Shown here piece after piece: positions 42,994-52,867 of a DNA stretch of 64,000 bases. The stretch lies in contig JAICWO010000018.1 in the NCBI GenBank assembly GCA_025934775.1, positions 1 to 64,000 on the forward strand. The letters run 5' to 3'. The notes under the pieces are model-generated. The model was not told the origin of the DNA. It did no database searches and saw nothing but the letters and a program-made list of their open reading frames with translations. This stretch comes from Gemmatimonadaceae bacterium. Lineage in GTDB: Bacteria; Gemmatimonadota; Gemmatimonadetes; Gemmatimonadales; Gemmatimonadaceae. A program made the position numbers and the translations under genes. Numbering within the stretch: position 1 is the first letter of the stretch; each line of letters opens with the position of its first letter.

Positions 42994-44030
42994 CCGACGG
43001 CGCTCGCACCTCGGACTACGATTTCGAGCTTGCACCCGATCGTATCGCGCAGACGCCGCTCGCGCGCCGCGACGCGTCACGACTCATGCTCGTCGAGCGT
43101 GACACGGGTTTGATCGCGCGCAAGCATTTCGCCGATATCGTCGAGCTCTTCGACGCGACGGACGTCCTGGTCGTGAACCGGACGCGCGTGCTGCGGGCGC
43201 GCTTGCTCGGCATGCGCGAGTCATCCGGCGCGCCGGCGGAGATCCTGCTCCTCAAGCCGCTCGGCGGTGATCGGTACGAGGCGATGGTGCATCCCGGCGG
43301 GAAGCTCAAGCCGGGCCGGCGCGTGATCATCGCGCCGGATTTCGCGGCGGAGATTCAGGAAGTGACCGAGCGCCGCACGCGAATCGTGCAGCTCGAGGCC
43401 GCGTTGCCGATCGACGATGCGATCGAGAAGTACGGGCACATCCCGCTGCCGCCGTACATCGACCGGGCGGATGCGGCCGAGGACGCGGAGCGCTATCAGA
43501 CCGTGTTCGCGCGCGAGGCAGGGTCCGTTGCCGCACCGACGGCCGGTTTGCATTTCACGCGCGATCTCCTCGATCGGATCGCCGGGCGAGGCGTCGCGAT
43601 CGCCGAGGTGCTGTTGCACGTGGGCGCGGGGACGTTCAAGCCGGTCGAGGCCGACGATCCCGCCGAGCACGTGATGCACGAGGAGTGGTACTCCGTGTCC
43701 GATGAGGCGGCGCGAACGATCAACGAGCGGCGCGCCGGCGGCGGAAAAGTGTGGGCGGTGGGGACGACGAGCGTGCGCACGTTGGAGAGCGCGGCGACCG
43801 CCGATGGCGTGATCCGCGCGGGCAGCGCTGAGACTCGCATCTTCATCCGGCCGCCATATCGCTTTCGCGCGGTCGACCGGCTGGTGACGAATTTTCATCT
43901 GCCGCGCTCGACGCTGATCATGCTGGTGGCGGCATTCGCGGGCTACGACCTGACGATGCTCGCGTACCGGCTCGCGATCGAGACGGGGTACCGATTCTAC
44001 TCGTACGGGGACGCGATGTGTGTGGTGTAG
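42990..44030 (+). CDS. queA: S-adenosylmethionine:tRNA ribosyltransferase-isomerase QueA (CTG start)
   Basis: Protein of 346 aa (E. coli 356). The family start [29 protein letters not shown] and the C-terminal [19 protein letters not shown] are clear; it makes the epoxyqueuosine cyclopentene from SAM. No ATG, GTG or TTG lies in a suitable place upstream. The frame's CTG at 42990 overlaps the ruvB stop as CTGA, gives the expected distance to DFELP, and is the most plausible start. Next to tgt, as usual. Confidence 0.9.
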   Translation: MTDGARTSDYDFELAPDRIAQTPLARRDASRLMLVERDTGLIARKHFADIVELFDATDVLVVNRTRVLRARLLGMRESSGAPAEILLLKPLGGDRYEAMVHPGGKLKPGRRVIIAPDFAAEIQEVTERRTRIVQLEAALPIDDAIEKYGHIPLPPYIDRADAAEDAERYQTVFAREAGSVAAPTAGLHFTRDLLDRIAGRGVAIAEVLLHVGAGTFKPVEADDPAEHVMHEEWYSVSDEAARTINERRAGGGKVWAVGTTSVRTLESAATADGVIRAGSAETRIFIRPPYRFRAVDRLVTNFHLPRSTLIMLVAAFAGYDLTMLAYRLAIETGYRFYSYGDAMCVV

Positions 44031-44079
44031 GGAGGTTGGAGGGTGGAGGATGGAGGTTGGGCATTGCGTTTAGCGTTTA
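44031..44079. repeat. Heptanucleotide repeat between queA and tgt
   Basis: In-phase 7-mers run from directly after the queA stop: GGAGGTT, GGAGGGT, GGAGGAT, GGAGGTT, GGGCATT, GCGTTTA, GCGTTTA. The A+T-rich bases that follow hold the tgt -10-like element. Confidence 0.85.
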
Positions 44080-44082
44080 ATA

Positions 44083-45696
<1,614 letters not shown>

Positions 45697-45700
<4 letters not shown>

Positions 45701-46257
45701 GCATTCTCGAAATCCGTGTGCTGGGCGACCCGGTGCTCCGCGAGGAGACACGGCTCGTCGACGACATCACGGACGAGCTGCGCACGCTCGCCAGCAGCAT
45801 GTTCGAGACGATGTACCTCGCGCGAGGGATCGGCCTCGCGGCGCCGCAGGTCGGCCGCGGCGAGCGGCTCGCCGTGATCGACGTGGAAGGGCGCCGGTTC
45901 ACGCTGATCAATCCCGAGATCGTGGAATCGGGCGGCGGCACGGCGAAGGCCGAAGAGGGGTGCCTGTCGATCCCCGATGTGTACGGCGACGTCGTTCGAC
46001 CGAAGACGGTGCGGGTGCGCGCGACGGGCCTCGACGGCCAACAGTACGAGGTCGAAGCGGACGGCCTGCTCGCTCGCTGCTTCCAGCACGAGATCGATCA
46101 CCTGCACGGCAAGCTGTTCATCGATTATCTGAGTGTGCTCAAGCGGCGCAGCGCGTTGACGAAGTGGGGGAAGGAGAAGGACAAGTACCCGAACTTCATT
46201 CGCCGCCTGCCCACGGACCCAGCGGCGACGCACGAGCATCCGGACGAGGAGCTGTAG
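45697..46257 (+). CDS. def: Peptide deformylase
   Basis: Protein of 186 aa. The three motifs are complete: GIGLAAPQVG, EGCLSIP (metal Cys) and HEIDHLHG (metal His and catalytic Glu). Removes the N-terminal formyl group from new proteins. GTG start overlapping yajC. A palindromic repeat separates it from fmt. Confidence 0.97.
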
Positions 46258-46263
46258 CACCCA

Positions 46264-46387
46264 TGTCATTCCGAGCGGAGCCGCGAAGCGGCGCAGTCGA
46301 GGAATCCGGGCTCGTGGCGGATCATGCCTCGACGAGCGCAGATCTCTCGACGCGCCGTCGCGTCGCTCGGGATCGCCCGGGATGACA
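46264..46387. repeat. MITE/REP-like palindromic element between def and fmt
   Basis: A 124-base stretch begins TGTCATTCC and ends GGGATGACA (terminal inverted repeats matching 8 of 9 bases). The inside is imperfectly palindromic: GAGCGGAGCCGCGAAGCGG on the left, GTCGCGTCGCTCGGGAT-like on the right. The TGTCATTCCGAGCG...GAATCCGGG pattern is known as a dispersed repeat in several bacterial phyla. It ends 2 bases before the fmt GTG and opens an upstream in-frame ATG. Confidence 0.75.
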
Positions 46388-46389
46388 AC

Positions 46390-47322
46390 GTGAGAGTTTT
46401 GTTCTGGGGCACGCCTGACTTCGCGACGCCGGCCCTGCGCGCGTTGATCGGCGAAGGCTTCGACGTCGCGGCGGTCGTCACGCAGCCGGACCGCCCGGTC
46501 GGCCGTTCGCGCTCGGTGCTCGAGCCGCCGCCGGTCAAACGGATCGCGCTCGAGGAATCGATCCCGGTGCTCCAGCCGGAGAAGCCGCGCGGCGACGACT
46601 TCGTCGATCAGCTTCGCGCGCTCGCGCCCGACATCTCCGTCGTCGTCGCGTACGGGCACATTCTCTCGCAGACGATCATCGATCTCCCGCGGCTCGGCAC
46701 GATCAACATCCACGCATCGCTGCTCCCCGCGCTGCGCGGCGCCGCGCCCATTCAGGCGGCGATTCGCGAAGGCCGCGCCGAGACGGGCGTGACGATCATG
46801 CGCATGGTCAAGGCGCTCGACGCCGGGCCGTCGATCGTGCAGGTGAAGACGCCGATCCCGGACGACGAGACCTATGGCGAGCTCCAGCTTCGTCTCGCCG
46901 AGATGGGCGCGCTCGCGTTGATCGAAGCGCTTGCGCTGATCGACCTCGGCGCGGCCGTCGAGACGCCGCAATCCGACGCCGACGCGACGTACGCCTCCAA
47001 GGTCGATCGATCGATGACGCGCGTGGACTGGAACGCGGACGCACGCACCGTCGCGCAAGTCATCCGCGCGTACGACCCGCGGCCCGGCGCATTCGCGCTC
47101 GGTTCCGCCGGCGAGGTCAAGCTGTTCGGCGCGCGCGTCGCGTCGTCGACCGGCGACGGAGAGCCGGGCCGCGTGTTGGCGGTCGACGACGCGGGCATGA
47201 CGATCGCGTGCCGGACGGGCGCCGTGCTGATCGGCGCCGTTCACCCGGCCGGCAAGCGCCGGATTTCGCCGGTCGAGTGGGCGCGTGGACGCGGCATCGT
47301 CGCGGCGGAGCGACTATCTTAG
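46390..47322 (+). CDS. fmt: Methionyl-tRNA formyltransferase
   Basis: Protein of 310 aa. FWGTPDFATPAL at the start, VVAYGHILSQTIIDLPRLGTINIHASLLPALRGAAPI-type core (formyl-folate site HxSLLP) and a C-terminal OB-like domain. Formylates initiator Met-tRNA. The GTG at 46390 matches the family start; an ATG at 46324 inside the palindrome would add 22 unrelated residues. The usual SD site has been displaced by the repeat. Partner def lies just upstream. Confidence 0.96.
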   Translation: MRVLFWGTPDFATPALRALIGEGFDVAAVVTQPDRPVGRSRSVLEPPPVKRIALEESIPVLQPEKPRGDDFVDQLRALAPDISVVVAYGHILSQTIIDLPRLGTINIHASLLPALRGAAPIQAAIREGRAETGVTIMRMVKALDAGPSIVQVKTPIPDDETYGELQLRLAEMGALALIEALALIDLGAAVETPQSDADATYASKVDRSMTRVDWNADARTVAQVIRAYDPRPGAFALGSAGEVKLFGARVASSTGDGEPGRVLAVDDAGMTIACRTGAVLIGAVHPAGKRRISPVEWARGRGIVAAERLS

Positions 47323-47327
47323 GACAT

Positions 47328-48704
47328 ATGCCAGGGGCAGATCAGGACCACGGGTCGCCCGCTGGAGTCGCGGTGCACCATAGCGGGCCTGTGACGGATG
47401 CTCGCGTCGCGGCCGCCGAGATTTGCGCCGACCTCCGAAGCGGTGAGTTGCTCGATCCGTCCTTCGACCGGCGAACCGCCCGACTCGACGCGCGCGACCG
47501 CCGCTGGGTGCGGGAGCTCGTCTATGGGACGCTGCGTCGCCGCGGACGAATTGACGCGTACCTCGACGCGCGGGTGCGCGGCGGGTCCGTGCGCCTCGAC
47601 GCCGACCTCCACGACCTCCTTCGACTTGGCGCGGCGCAGCTTCTCTTCATGCAAAGCGTGCCCGCGTACGCGGCGATCGCGCAGACCGTGGAGCTCGCCA
47701 AGCGGCGGCATGGCATTGGCGCGAGCAAGCTCGCCAACGCGGTGCTGCGCCGGCTCGACCGCGAGCGCGGCGCGCTCGAGCTGCCGCAGGCCGCCGATGC
47801 GGTCGACGCGCTCGCGCTCGAAGGCTCGCATCCGAGGTGGCTCGTCGCCCGCTGGGTCGCGCGCTGGGGGCTCGACGAGACCAAGCGGCTGCTCGAGGCG
47901 AACAATCGCGAGGCGCCGCTCATCGCGCGGCCGTACCACGCGGTGCGCGAGCAGCTCGAGGCGATGCTCGAGGCCGCGGGCGTGCAGGTGGAAGACGCGC
48001 CGCTGGTGCGCGACAGCATCGTGCTGTCGAGCCCCGTGTCGTCGCTGACGGAGCTCGGGCCATTCCGGCAAGGGCTCTTTCACCTGCAGGATCCCGCATC
48101 GACGCTGGTCACACAGTACGCGTGCGTGCCGACCGGCGCCGAGGTGGCGGATCTGTGCGCCGCGCCCGGCGGGAAGACGATCGAGCTGTCGCGAAACGCA
48201 GGGCGCGTGTACGCGAGCGACGTGTCGCGGGCGCGGCTCGAGCGCGTAATCGAGAATGCGCGGCGACTCGAGATCGCCAACATCGACCCGTACGTCGCGG
48301 ACGCGCGCTATCCCGCCATCCGCCCGGTCGACCTCGTGCTCGTCGACGCACCGTGCACGGGGACCGGCACCTTCCGCCGCCATCCGGACGCGCGGTGGCG
48401 TTTAAAGATCTCTGATATCGCGGTGATGTCGTCGATCCAGCGCGGCATTCTGCGCGCCGCCGCGGACGCGGTGCGGCCGGGCGGCCTGCTCGTCTACAGC
48501 ACCTGCTCGCTCGAGCCCGAGGAGAACGACGAACAGATCGAGAGCTTCCTGAACGCGCATCCGGGGTGGCGGCTCGACCCGCCGCCGGAAGGCGTGGTGC
48601 CGCCGGCGGTGATCGACGACGGCCGGCTGCGCGTGCTGCCGCAGCGACACGGCACCGACGGCGCGTTCGCGGCCCGCCTTCGCCGGCCCGCGGAGGCCGC
48701 GTGA
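47328..48704 (+). CDS. rsmB: 16S rRNA m5C967 methyltransferase RsmB (Sun)
   Basis: Protein of 458 aa. NusB-like N-terminal RNA-binding domain (about 20-150), then a SAM domain with DLCAAPGGKTIEL, DAPCTGTGTFRRHPDARWR (catalytic-site PC motif) and YSTCSLEPEEND (catalytic Cys). Order fmt-rsmB is conserved in many bacteria. TATCTT lies 7 bases before the ATG. Confidence 0.95.
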   Translation: MPGADQDHGSPAGVAVHHSGPVTDARVAAAEICADLRSGELLDPSFDRRTARLDARDRRWVRELVYGTLRRRGRIDAYLDARVRGGSVRLDADLHDLLRLGAAQLLFMQSVPAYAAIAQTVELAKRRHGIGASKLANAVLRRLDRERGALELPQAADAVDALALEGSHPRWLVARWVARWGLDETKRLLEANNREAPLIARPYHAVREQLEAMLEAAGVQVEDAPLVRDSIVLSSPVSSLTELGPFRQGLFHLQDPASTLVTQYACVPTGAEVADLCAAPGGKTIELSRNAGRVYASDVSRARLERVIENARRLEIANIDPYVADARYPAIRPVDLVLVDAPCTGTGTFRRHPDARWRLKISDIAVMSSIQRGILRAAADAVRPGGLLVYSTCSLEPEENDEQIESFLNAHPGWRLDPPPEGVVPPAVIDDGRLRVLPQRHGTDGAFAARLRRPAEAA

Positions 48705-49024
48705 GCCTGCGCACGCGCCTGCGCGCGTCGCTTCCGTACGCGGTCACGATCATCGGCGGATTTCTGATCGCCTACCTCGTGGTCGCGTTCCTGGTCTTCC
48801 CATCCGGCGTGATCCCGGGCGACGCGAAGGTGCCGAACGTCGTCGGCCTGCAGTTCGACGACGCGGCACAGCGGCTCGCGGCCGTCGGCTTCAAGGCGTC
48901 GCGCGGCGACCAACAGGTGCGCGAAGCAACGCCGGTCGGCACCGTGCTCGCGCAGGATCCGCCGTCCGGCACCAAGGAGCCCGAAGGCAGCACGGTCACT
49001 CTCACGGTGAGCACGAACCAGTAG
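48701..49024 (+). CDS. Single-span membrane protein with one PASTA domain
   Basis: Protein of 107 aa: a membrane span at about 11-32 (LPYAVTIIGGFLIAYLVVAF), then one PASTA domain (VPNVVGLQFDDAAQRLAAVGF ... VLAQDPPSGTKEPEGSTVTL). GTG start overlapping the rsmB stop (GTGA). In Firmicutes the PASTA kinase prkC (with its phosphatase) lies exactly here, between rsmB and rpe. This may be a kinase-less remnant or an independent peptidoglycan-sensing miniprotein. Confidence 0.82.
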   Translation: MSLRTRLRASLPYAVTIIGGFLIAYLVVAFLVFPSGVIPGDAKVPNVVGLQFDDAAQRLAAVGFKASRGDQQVREATPVGTVLAQDPPSGTKEPEGSTVTLTVSTNQ

Positions 49025-49696
49025 ATGCCCTCCCCCGCTCGCATCGTCCCCTCCATTCTCAGCGCGGATTTTTCACGGCTCGGCGATCAGATCGCGATGT
49101 GCGAGGCCGGCGGCGCGGATTGGATTCACATCGACGTGATGGACGGACAGTTCGTGCCCAACCTCACCTTCGGCGCGAAGGTGATCGAGACGGTGCGCAA
49201 GGTGACGCGTCTCCCGCTCGACGTGCACATGATGGTCATCGAGCCGGAGAAGTACTTCGACGACTTCGCGGCCGCCGGCGCGAATGGCATGACGATTCAC
49301 GCCGAGGTCGCGCCGCACCTGCACCGGCAGCTCGATCGGATCCGGGAGCTCGGCTGCCGCGCGGGCGTCGCGTTGAACCCGGCCACTCCGCTCAATGCGG
49401 TGTGCGAGATCATCCCGGAATTCGACTTGTTGCTGATCATGACCGTGAATCCGGGCTTTGGCGCCCAGCGTTTCATCGAGTACTCGATCGACAAGATTCG
49501 CCGGGCTCGGTTGATGCTCGACGAAGCGGGCAGTGACGCCGCGCTCGAGGTGGACGGCGGCATCAACCGCGATACGATTCGCGAGGTCTGGGACGCCGGC
49601 GCTGATACGTTCGTGGCAGGCAACGCCGTATTCACGGCACCGGACGTGAAAGCGGAGATCGCCGCGCTGCGCGGAAAGTGCGGGGTGTTCGTATGA
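49025..49696 (+). CDS. rpe: Ribulose-phosphate 3-epimerase
   Basis: Protein of 223 aa. TIM barrel with IVPSILSADFSRLGDQ, IHIDVMDGQFVPNLTFG, DVHMMVIEPEKY, TVNPGFGAQRF and VDGGINRDT, the metal and phosphate-binding blocks. Interconverts ribulose-5-P and xylulose-5-P in the pentose phosphate pathway. Directly follows the PASTA gene; its stop overlaps the next start. Confidence 0.97.
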   Translation: MPSPARIVPSILSADFSRLGDQIAMCEAGGADWIHIDVMDGQFVPNLTFGAKVIETVRKVTRLPLDVHMMVIEPEKYFDDFAAAGANGMTIHAEVAPHLHRQLDRIRELGCRAGVALNPATPLNAVCEIIPEFDLLLIMTVNPGFGAQRFIEYSIDKIRRARLMLDEAGSDAALEVDGGINRDTIREVWDAGADTFVAGNAVFTAPDVKAEIAALRGKCGVFV

Positions 49697-50268
49697 CGGT
49701 TCGACAGCAGTGGGCAGTCGTTGGCGCGGTGATCGCCGTCATCGGGATTGGTCTGCTCACCGCGATGCATTTCATGCGCGGGCAGCTCTTCCCCGTCGAC
49801 GTGGGCGCGAAGGCGCCGGAGTTCCGCGCCAAGGTGCTCGGCCAGAACACCTTCAAGACCCTCGACAACTACAAGGGCAAGGTCGTGCTGCTCAATGTCT
49901 GGGCGACGTGGTGTGAGCCGTGCCAGCGCGAGATCCCGAGCCTCGAGAAGTTGTATTCGGAGTACGGCGACAAGGGGCTCAACCTGGTCGCGGTCAGCAT
50001 CGATCGCGAAGCGTCCGAGGATTCGATCCGCGCATTCGCGAATCGGTACGGGGTCACGTTCGAGGTGCTGCACGACCAGGCGGACGCGATCGGCACGCAG
50101 TACCAGACCACGGGCGTGCCAGAGACGTTCGTGATCGGGCCCGAAGGCACGATTCGTCGCAAGGTCGTCGGGCAGATCGACTGGGACTCGCAGGGGAACC
50201 GCGCGCTCATCGCGCAGTTGCTCGGATTGCAGACCCCTCGCCCGGTGGCGGACGCCGGCGATCGCTGA
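49693..50268 (+). CDS. Membrane-anchored thioredoxin-like protein (TlpA/ResA type)
   Basis: Protein of 191 aa. N-terminal membrane anchor (about 8-26), then a thioredoxin fold with WCEPC (C74/C77) in NVWATWCEPCQRE and cis-Pro segment TTGVPETFVIG. It probably reduces disulfides or maintains apocytochrome c in the periplasm; the TlpA-type loop fits this. ATG at 49693 overlapping the rpe stop. Confidence 0.9.
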   Translation: MTVRQQWAVVGAVIAVIGIGLLTAMHFMRGQLFPVDVGAKAPEFRAKVLGQNTFKTLDNYKGKVVLLNVWATWCEPCQREIPSLEKLYSEYGDKGLNLVAVSIDREASEDSIRAFANRYGVTFEVLHDQADAIGTQYQTTGVPETFVIGPEGTIRRKVVGQIDWDSQGNRALIAQLLGLQTPRPVADAGDR

Positions 50269-50277
50269 CCTCACGGC

Positions 50278-50967
50278 ATGGTCGACTCTCCCGCGCGGCG
50301 TCAGCAGAGCGCCGTCCGTCGGCGACTCGTCGCCGCGTTCACGGAACGGCTCGGGCTCAAGGCGACGGCGGTGCTCCTCGCCGTCGTGCTCTGGTTCGTG
50401 GTGAACGCCAAGGAGCCACAGGTCGAGATCGTTCCCGTCGAATTCAGTCCGGTGCTCGACAGCTCGCTGGTGCTGCGCGATCCGCCGCCGGTGTTGCACG
50501 CACTGGTGGCCGGCTCGCCCAAGGAGCTGATCAAGCTCAGCTCGAATTTTCCGGTCATCCGCCGGCAGATCACCTCCGACGCGCCGGACACCGTGGTGCT
50601 CGATCTCCGGCCGGACGACGTCACGCTGCCCGAAGGCGTGGATGCGGTCGTGCGCGACGTGCAGCCGCGCAGCGTCACACTCCGCTTCGAGTCCACGTGG
50701 TCGCGCAAGGTGCCGGTGCACTCGGCGCTGACCATCGTTCCGCTGCCGGGGCCGATCGAGACGCGCTTCGACCCGGAGAGCGTGACCGTGAGCGGGCCGC
50801 GGCACCTCGTGCTTCGGATCGCGTCGGTGCGCACGACCAAGACCACGGTGACGTTCCCCGACTCGCTCCCGCACCTCGTCGACATCGACACGACAGGCTT
50901 CGTCAACGGTCTGCGCGTGCGACCGTCGCAGGTGAAGGTGCAGCTCGTGCAGATGCCGAATCCATAA
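50278..50967 (+). CDS. YbbR-like (CdaR-type) domain protein
   Basis: Protein of 229 aa. N-terminal span (LKATAVLLAVVLWFVVNAKEP) of the YbbR type (cf. GLKIIALLLAFLLW), followed by beta-rich YbbR-like modules (PVLDSSLVLRDPPPVLHALVAG, DTVVLDLRPDDVTLPEGV, FDPESVTVSGPRHLV). In Firmicutes YbbR/CdaR regulates the c-di-AMP cyclase CdaA; no cdaA is next to it here. TAA overlaps the tsaD ATG. Confidence 0.78.
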   Translation: MVDSPARRQQSAVRRRLVAAFTERLGLKATAVLLAVVLWFVVNAKEPQVEIVPVEFSPVLDSSLVLRDPPPVLHALVAGSPKELIKLSSNFPVIRRQITSDAPDTVVLDLRPDDVTLPEGVDAVVRDVQPRSVTLRFESTWSRKVPVHSALTIVPLPGPIETRFDPESVTVSGPRHLVLRIASVRTTKTTVTFPDSLPHLVDIDTTGFVNGLRVRPSQVKVQLVQMPNP

Positions 50968-51995
50968 TGCGCGTTCTTGGAATCGAGACGTCGTGCGACG
51001 AGACGTCGGCCGCCGTGCTCGACGGGGCCGGCGACGACGTCTCCCTGCGATCGCTCGTGATCCTGTCGCAGGACGTCCATCGGATCTTCGGCGGCGTGGT
51101 ACCGGAGATCGCGTCGCGCGCGCACCTCACAGCCGTCGTGCCCGTGACCGAGCGCGCGCTCGCCGACGCCGGCGCAGCACCGATCGACGCGGTGGCGGTC
51201 ACGAACGCGCCCGGGCTCGTGGGAGCGCTGCTCGTGGGGGTGAGCTACGCCAAGGCGTTCGCCTATGCGCGCGGCGTCCCGGTGATCGGCGTTCACCACA
51301 TGGAGGGCCACCTGTTCGCGACGGCGCTCGAGCACCCCGCCGCCGTGCCGCCATTCATCGCGCTGCTGGTCTCGGGCGGGCACACGCTCTTGCTCGACGT
51401 GGAGGCCTGGGGCCGGTATCGTTTGCTCGGGCGTACGCGCGACGATGCGGCGGGCGAGGCGTTCGACAAAGTGGCCAAGCTGCTCGGACTGCCCTATCCG
51501 GGCGGACCGCACGTCGAACGGCTGGCCGCGGCGAACGAGAGCGGGCGCTTTCGTTTCGCGCGCCCGATGCTGCGGCGCGATCAATCGCCAGGTGATTCTG
51601 ATTTCTACGACGTTTCCTTCAGCGGGCTCAAGACAGCGGTGCTCAACGCGGTGAAATCGGCGGATGACGCCGAGCGCGGTCCGATCGCGCGCGCCTTTCA
51701 GGATTCGCTCATCGACACACTCGTCGAGAAGACGGCGCGCGCCGTCGCACGCCGGCATCGATCGCGGGTGGTGCTGGGCGGCGGGGTGGCGTGCAACGCG
51801 ACGCTTGTGGCGGCGATGCGGGAACGATTCGCGCCGCGCGGGGTCGAGGTCTTTGCGCCCTCGGCGCGCCTCGCCACCGACAACGCCGCGATGATGGCCC
51901 GTGCGGGGCTTTTTCGTCTGGAGCAGGGCGAGCGCTCGCCGCTCGATCTCAACGCGTTCGCCAGTCAACCAATTCCCGGTCTCGTCAGCGCATGA
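50967..51995 (+). CDS. tsaD: tRNA t6A37 threonylcarbamoyltransferase TsaD
   Basis: Protein of 342 aa. ASKHA fold with GIETSCDETSAAVLD, VHHMEGHL (metal His residues), LLVSGGHTLLL, FDKVAKLLGLPYPGGP and VLGGGVACNATL. Transfers threonylcarbamoyl to A37 of ANN-decoding tRNAs. Overlaps ybbR-like upstream and lgt downstream. Confidence 0.97.
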   Translation: MRVLGIETSCDETSAAVLDGAGDDVSLRSLVILSQDVHRIFGGVVPEIASRAHLTAVVPVTERALADAGAAPIDAVAVTNAPGLVGALLVGVSYAKAFAYARGVPVIGVHHMEGHLFATALEHPAAVPPFIALLVSGGHTLLLDVEAWGRYRLLGRTRDDAAGEAFDKVAKLLGLPYPGGPHVERLAAANESGRFRFARPMLRRDQSPGDSDFYDVSFSGLKTAVLNAVKSADDAERGPIARAFQDSLIDTLVEKTARAVARRHRSRVVLGGGVACNATLVAAMRERFAPRGVEVFAPSARLATDNAAMMARAGLFRLEQGERSPLDLNAFASQPIPGLVSA

Positions 51996-52858
51996 CGCTC
52001 GCCTCACCAATCATCCATCATCCGTTCGAGATCAACCTCGGCGGATTCAAGCTCACCGGGTTCGGCATCGCGGTGCTCCTCGCGTTCCTGATCGCGCAGG
52101 TGATCTGCGAGCGAGAGTTGGCGCGGCGCGGCCACGACACCGAAGCGGCCGCCGTGGCCGACGTGCTGTTCGCGGCGCTGCTCGGCACGATGATCGGCGC
52201 CAAGCTGTACTACGTGGTGGTGATCACGCACAACATCGCCGATCTCTGGAGCCGCGGCGGCTTCGTGTTCTGGGGCGGTTTCATTGGTTCCGTGCTGCTC
52301 TGCGGCGCGACGATCCGATACAAGAAACTGTCATTCGTGCGCTTCGCCGACGTCGCGGGCATCGCGATCGCGGCGGGCTACTCGATTGGACGCACGGGCT
52401 GTTGGGCGGTGGGCGACGACTACGGCCGCCAGTACAGCGGGTTTCTCTCAGTCGCGTTCCCCAACGGCGCACCGCCGTCGACGGTGCTCGAGATGGAGCG
52501 CACCTTTCACATGACGAATTTCCCGCCTGGGATCGACCTCAACACGGTCGTCTCCGTCTATCCGACCCAGCTGTTTGAGGTGTTGCTCGGGTTCATCATG
52601 TTCCTCATCCTGTGGCGCATGCGCGATCACGCGCACGCCGAGGGCTGGCTGTTCGGCGTCTACTGCGTGCTCGCCGGGGTTGAGCGTTTCATCATCGAGT
52701 TCTTCCGCGCCAAGGACGACCGCTTCGCGTGGACGGGCGGCTTGAGCATGGCGCAGATCATCGCGGTCGGTGTAGCGATCGCCGGGGTGGCGATCATGAT
52801 GGCCCGCAGTCAAACGGGCGAAGGCCGGCCGGGGATACGCGCGGCGGCTCCGGCCTGA
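51992..52858 (+). CDS. lgt: Prolipoprotein diacylglyceryl transferase
   Basis: Protein of 288 aa with about seven spans. Lgt features: start IIHHPFEINLGGFKLTGFGIA, SIGRTGCWAVGDDYG (the R-GC-x-GDDYG signature) and YPTQLFEVLLGF. It attaches diacylglycerol to the lipobox Cys of preprolipoproteins, such as the lipoproteins encoded elsewhere in this window. Last gene of the long operon; a weak hairpin follows (52850-52865). Confidence 0.95.
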   Translation: MTLASPIIHHPFEINLGGFKLTGFGIAVLLAFLIAQVICERELARRGHDTEAAAVADVLFAALLGTMIGAKLYYVVVITHNIADLWSRGGFVFWGGFIGSVLLCGATIRYKKLSFVRFADVAGIAIAAGYSIGRTGCWAVGDDYGRQYSGFLSVAFPNGAPPSTVLEMERTFHMTNFPPGIDLNTVVSVYPTQLFEVLLGFIMFLILWRMRDHAHAEGWLFGVYCVLAGVERFIIEFFRAKDDRFAWTGGLSMAQIIAVGVAIAGVAIMMARSQTGEGRPGIRAAAPA

Positions 52859-52867
52859 CGGCCGGGT

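Noticed and set aside
41904-44030. A single 708-aa ORF that would fuse a ruvB-overlapping frame to QueA
   Set aside because: The upstream half is a shadow of ruvB; QueA begins at its own conserved start near 42990.
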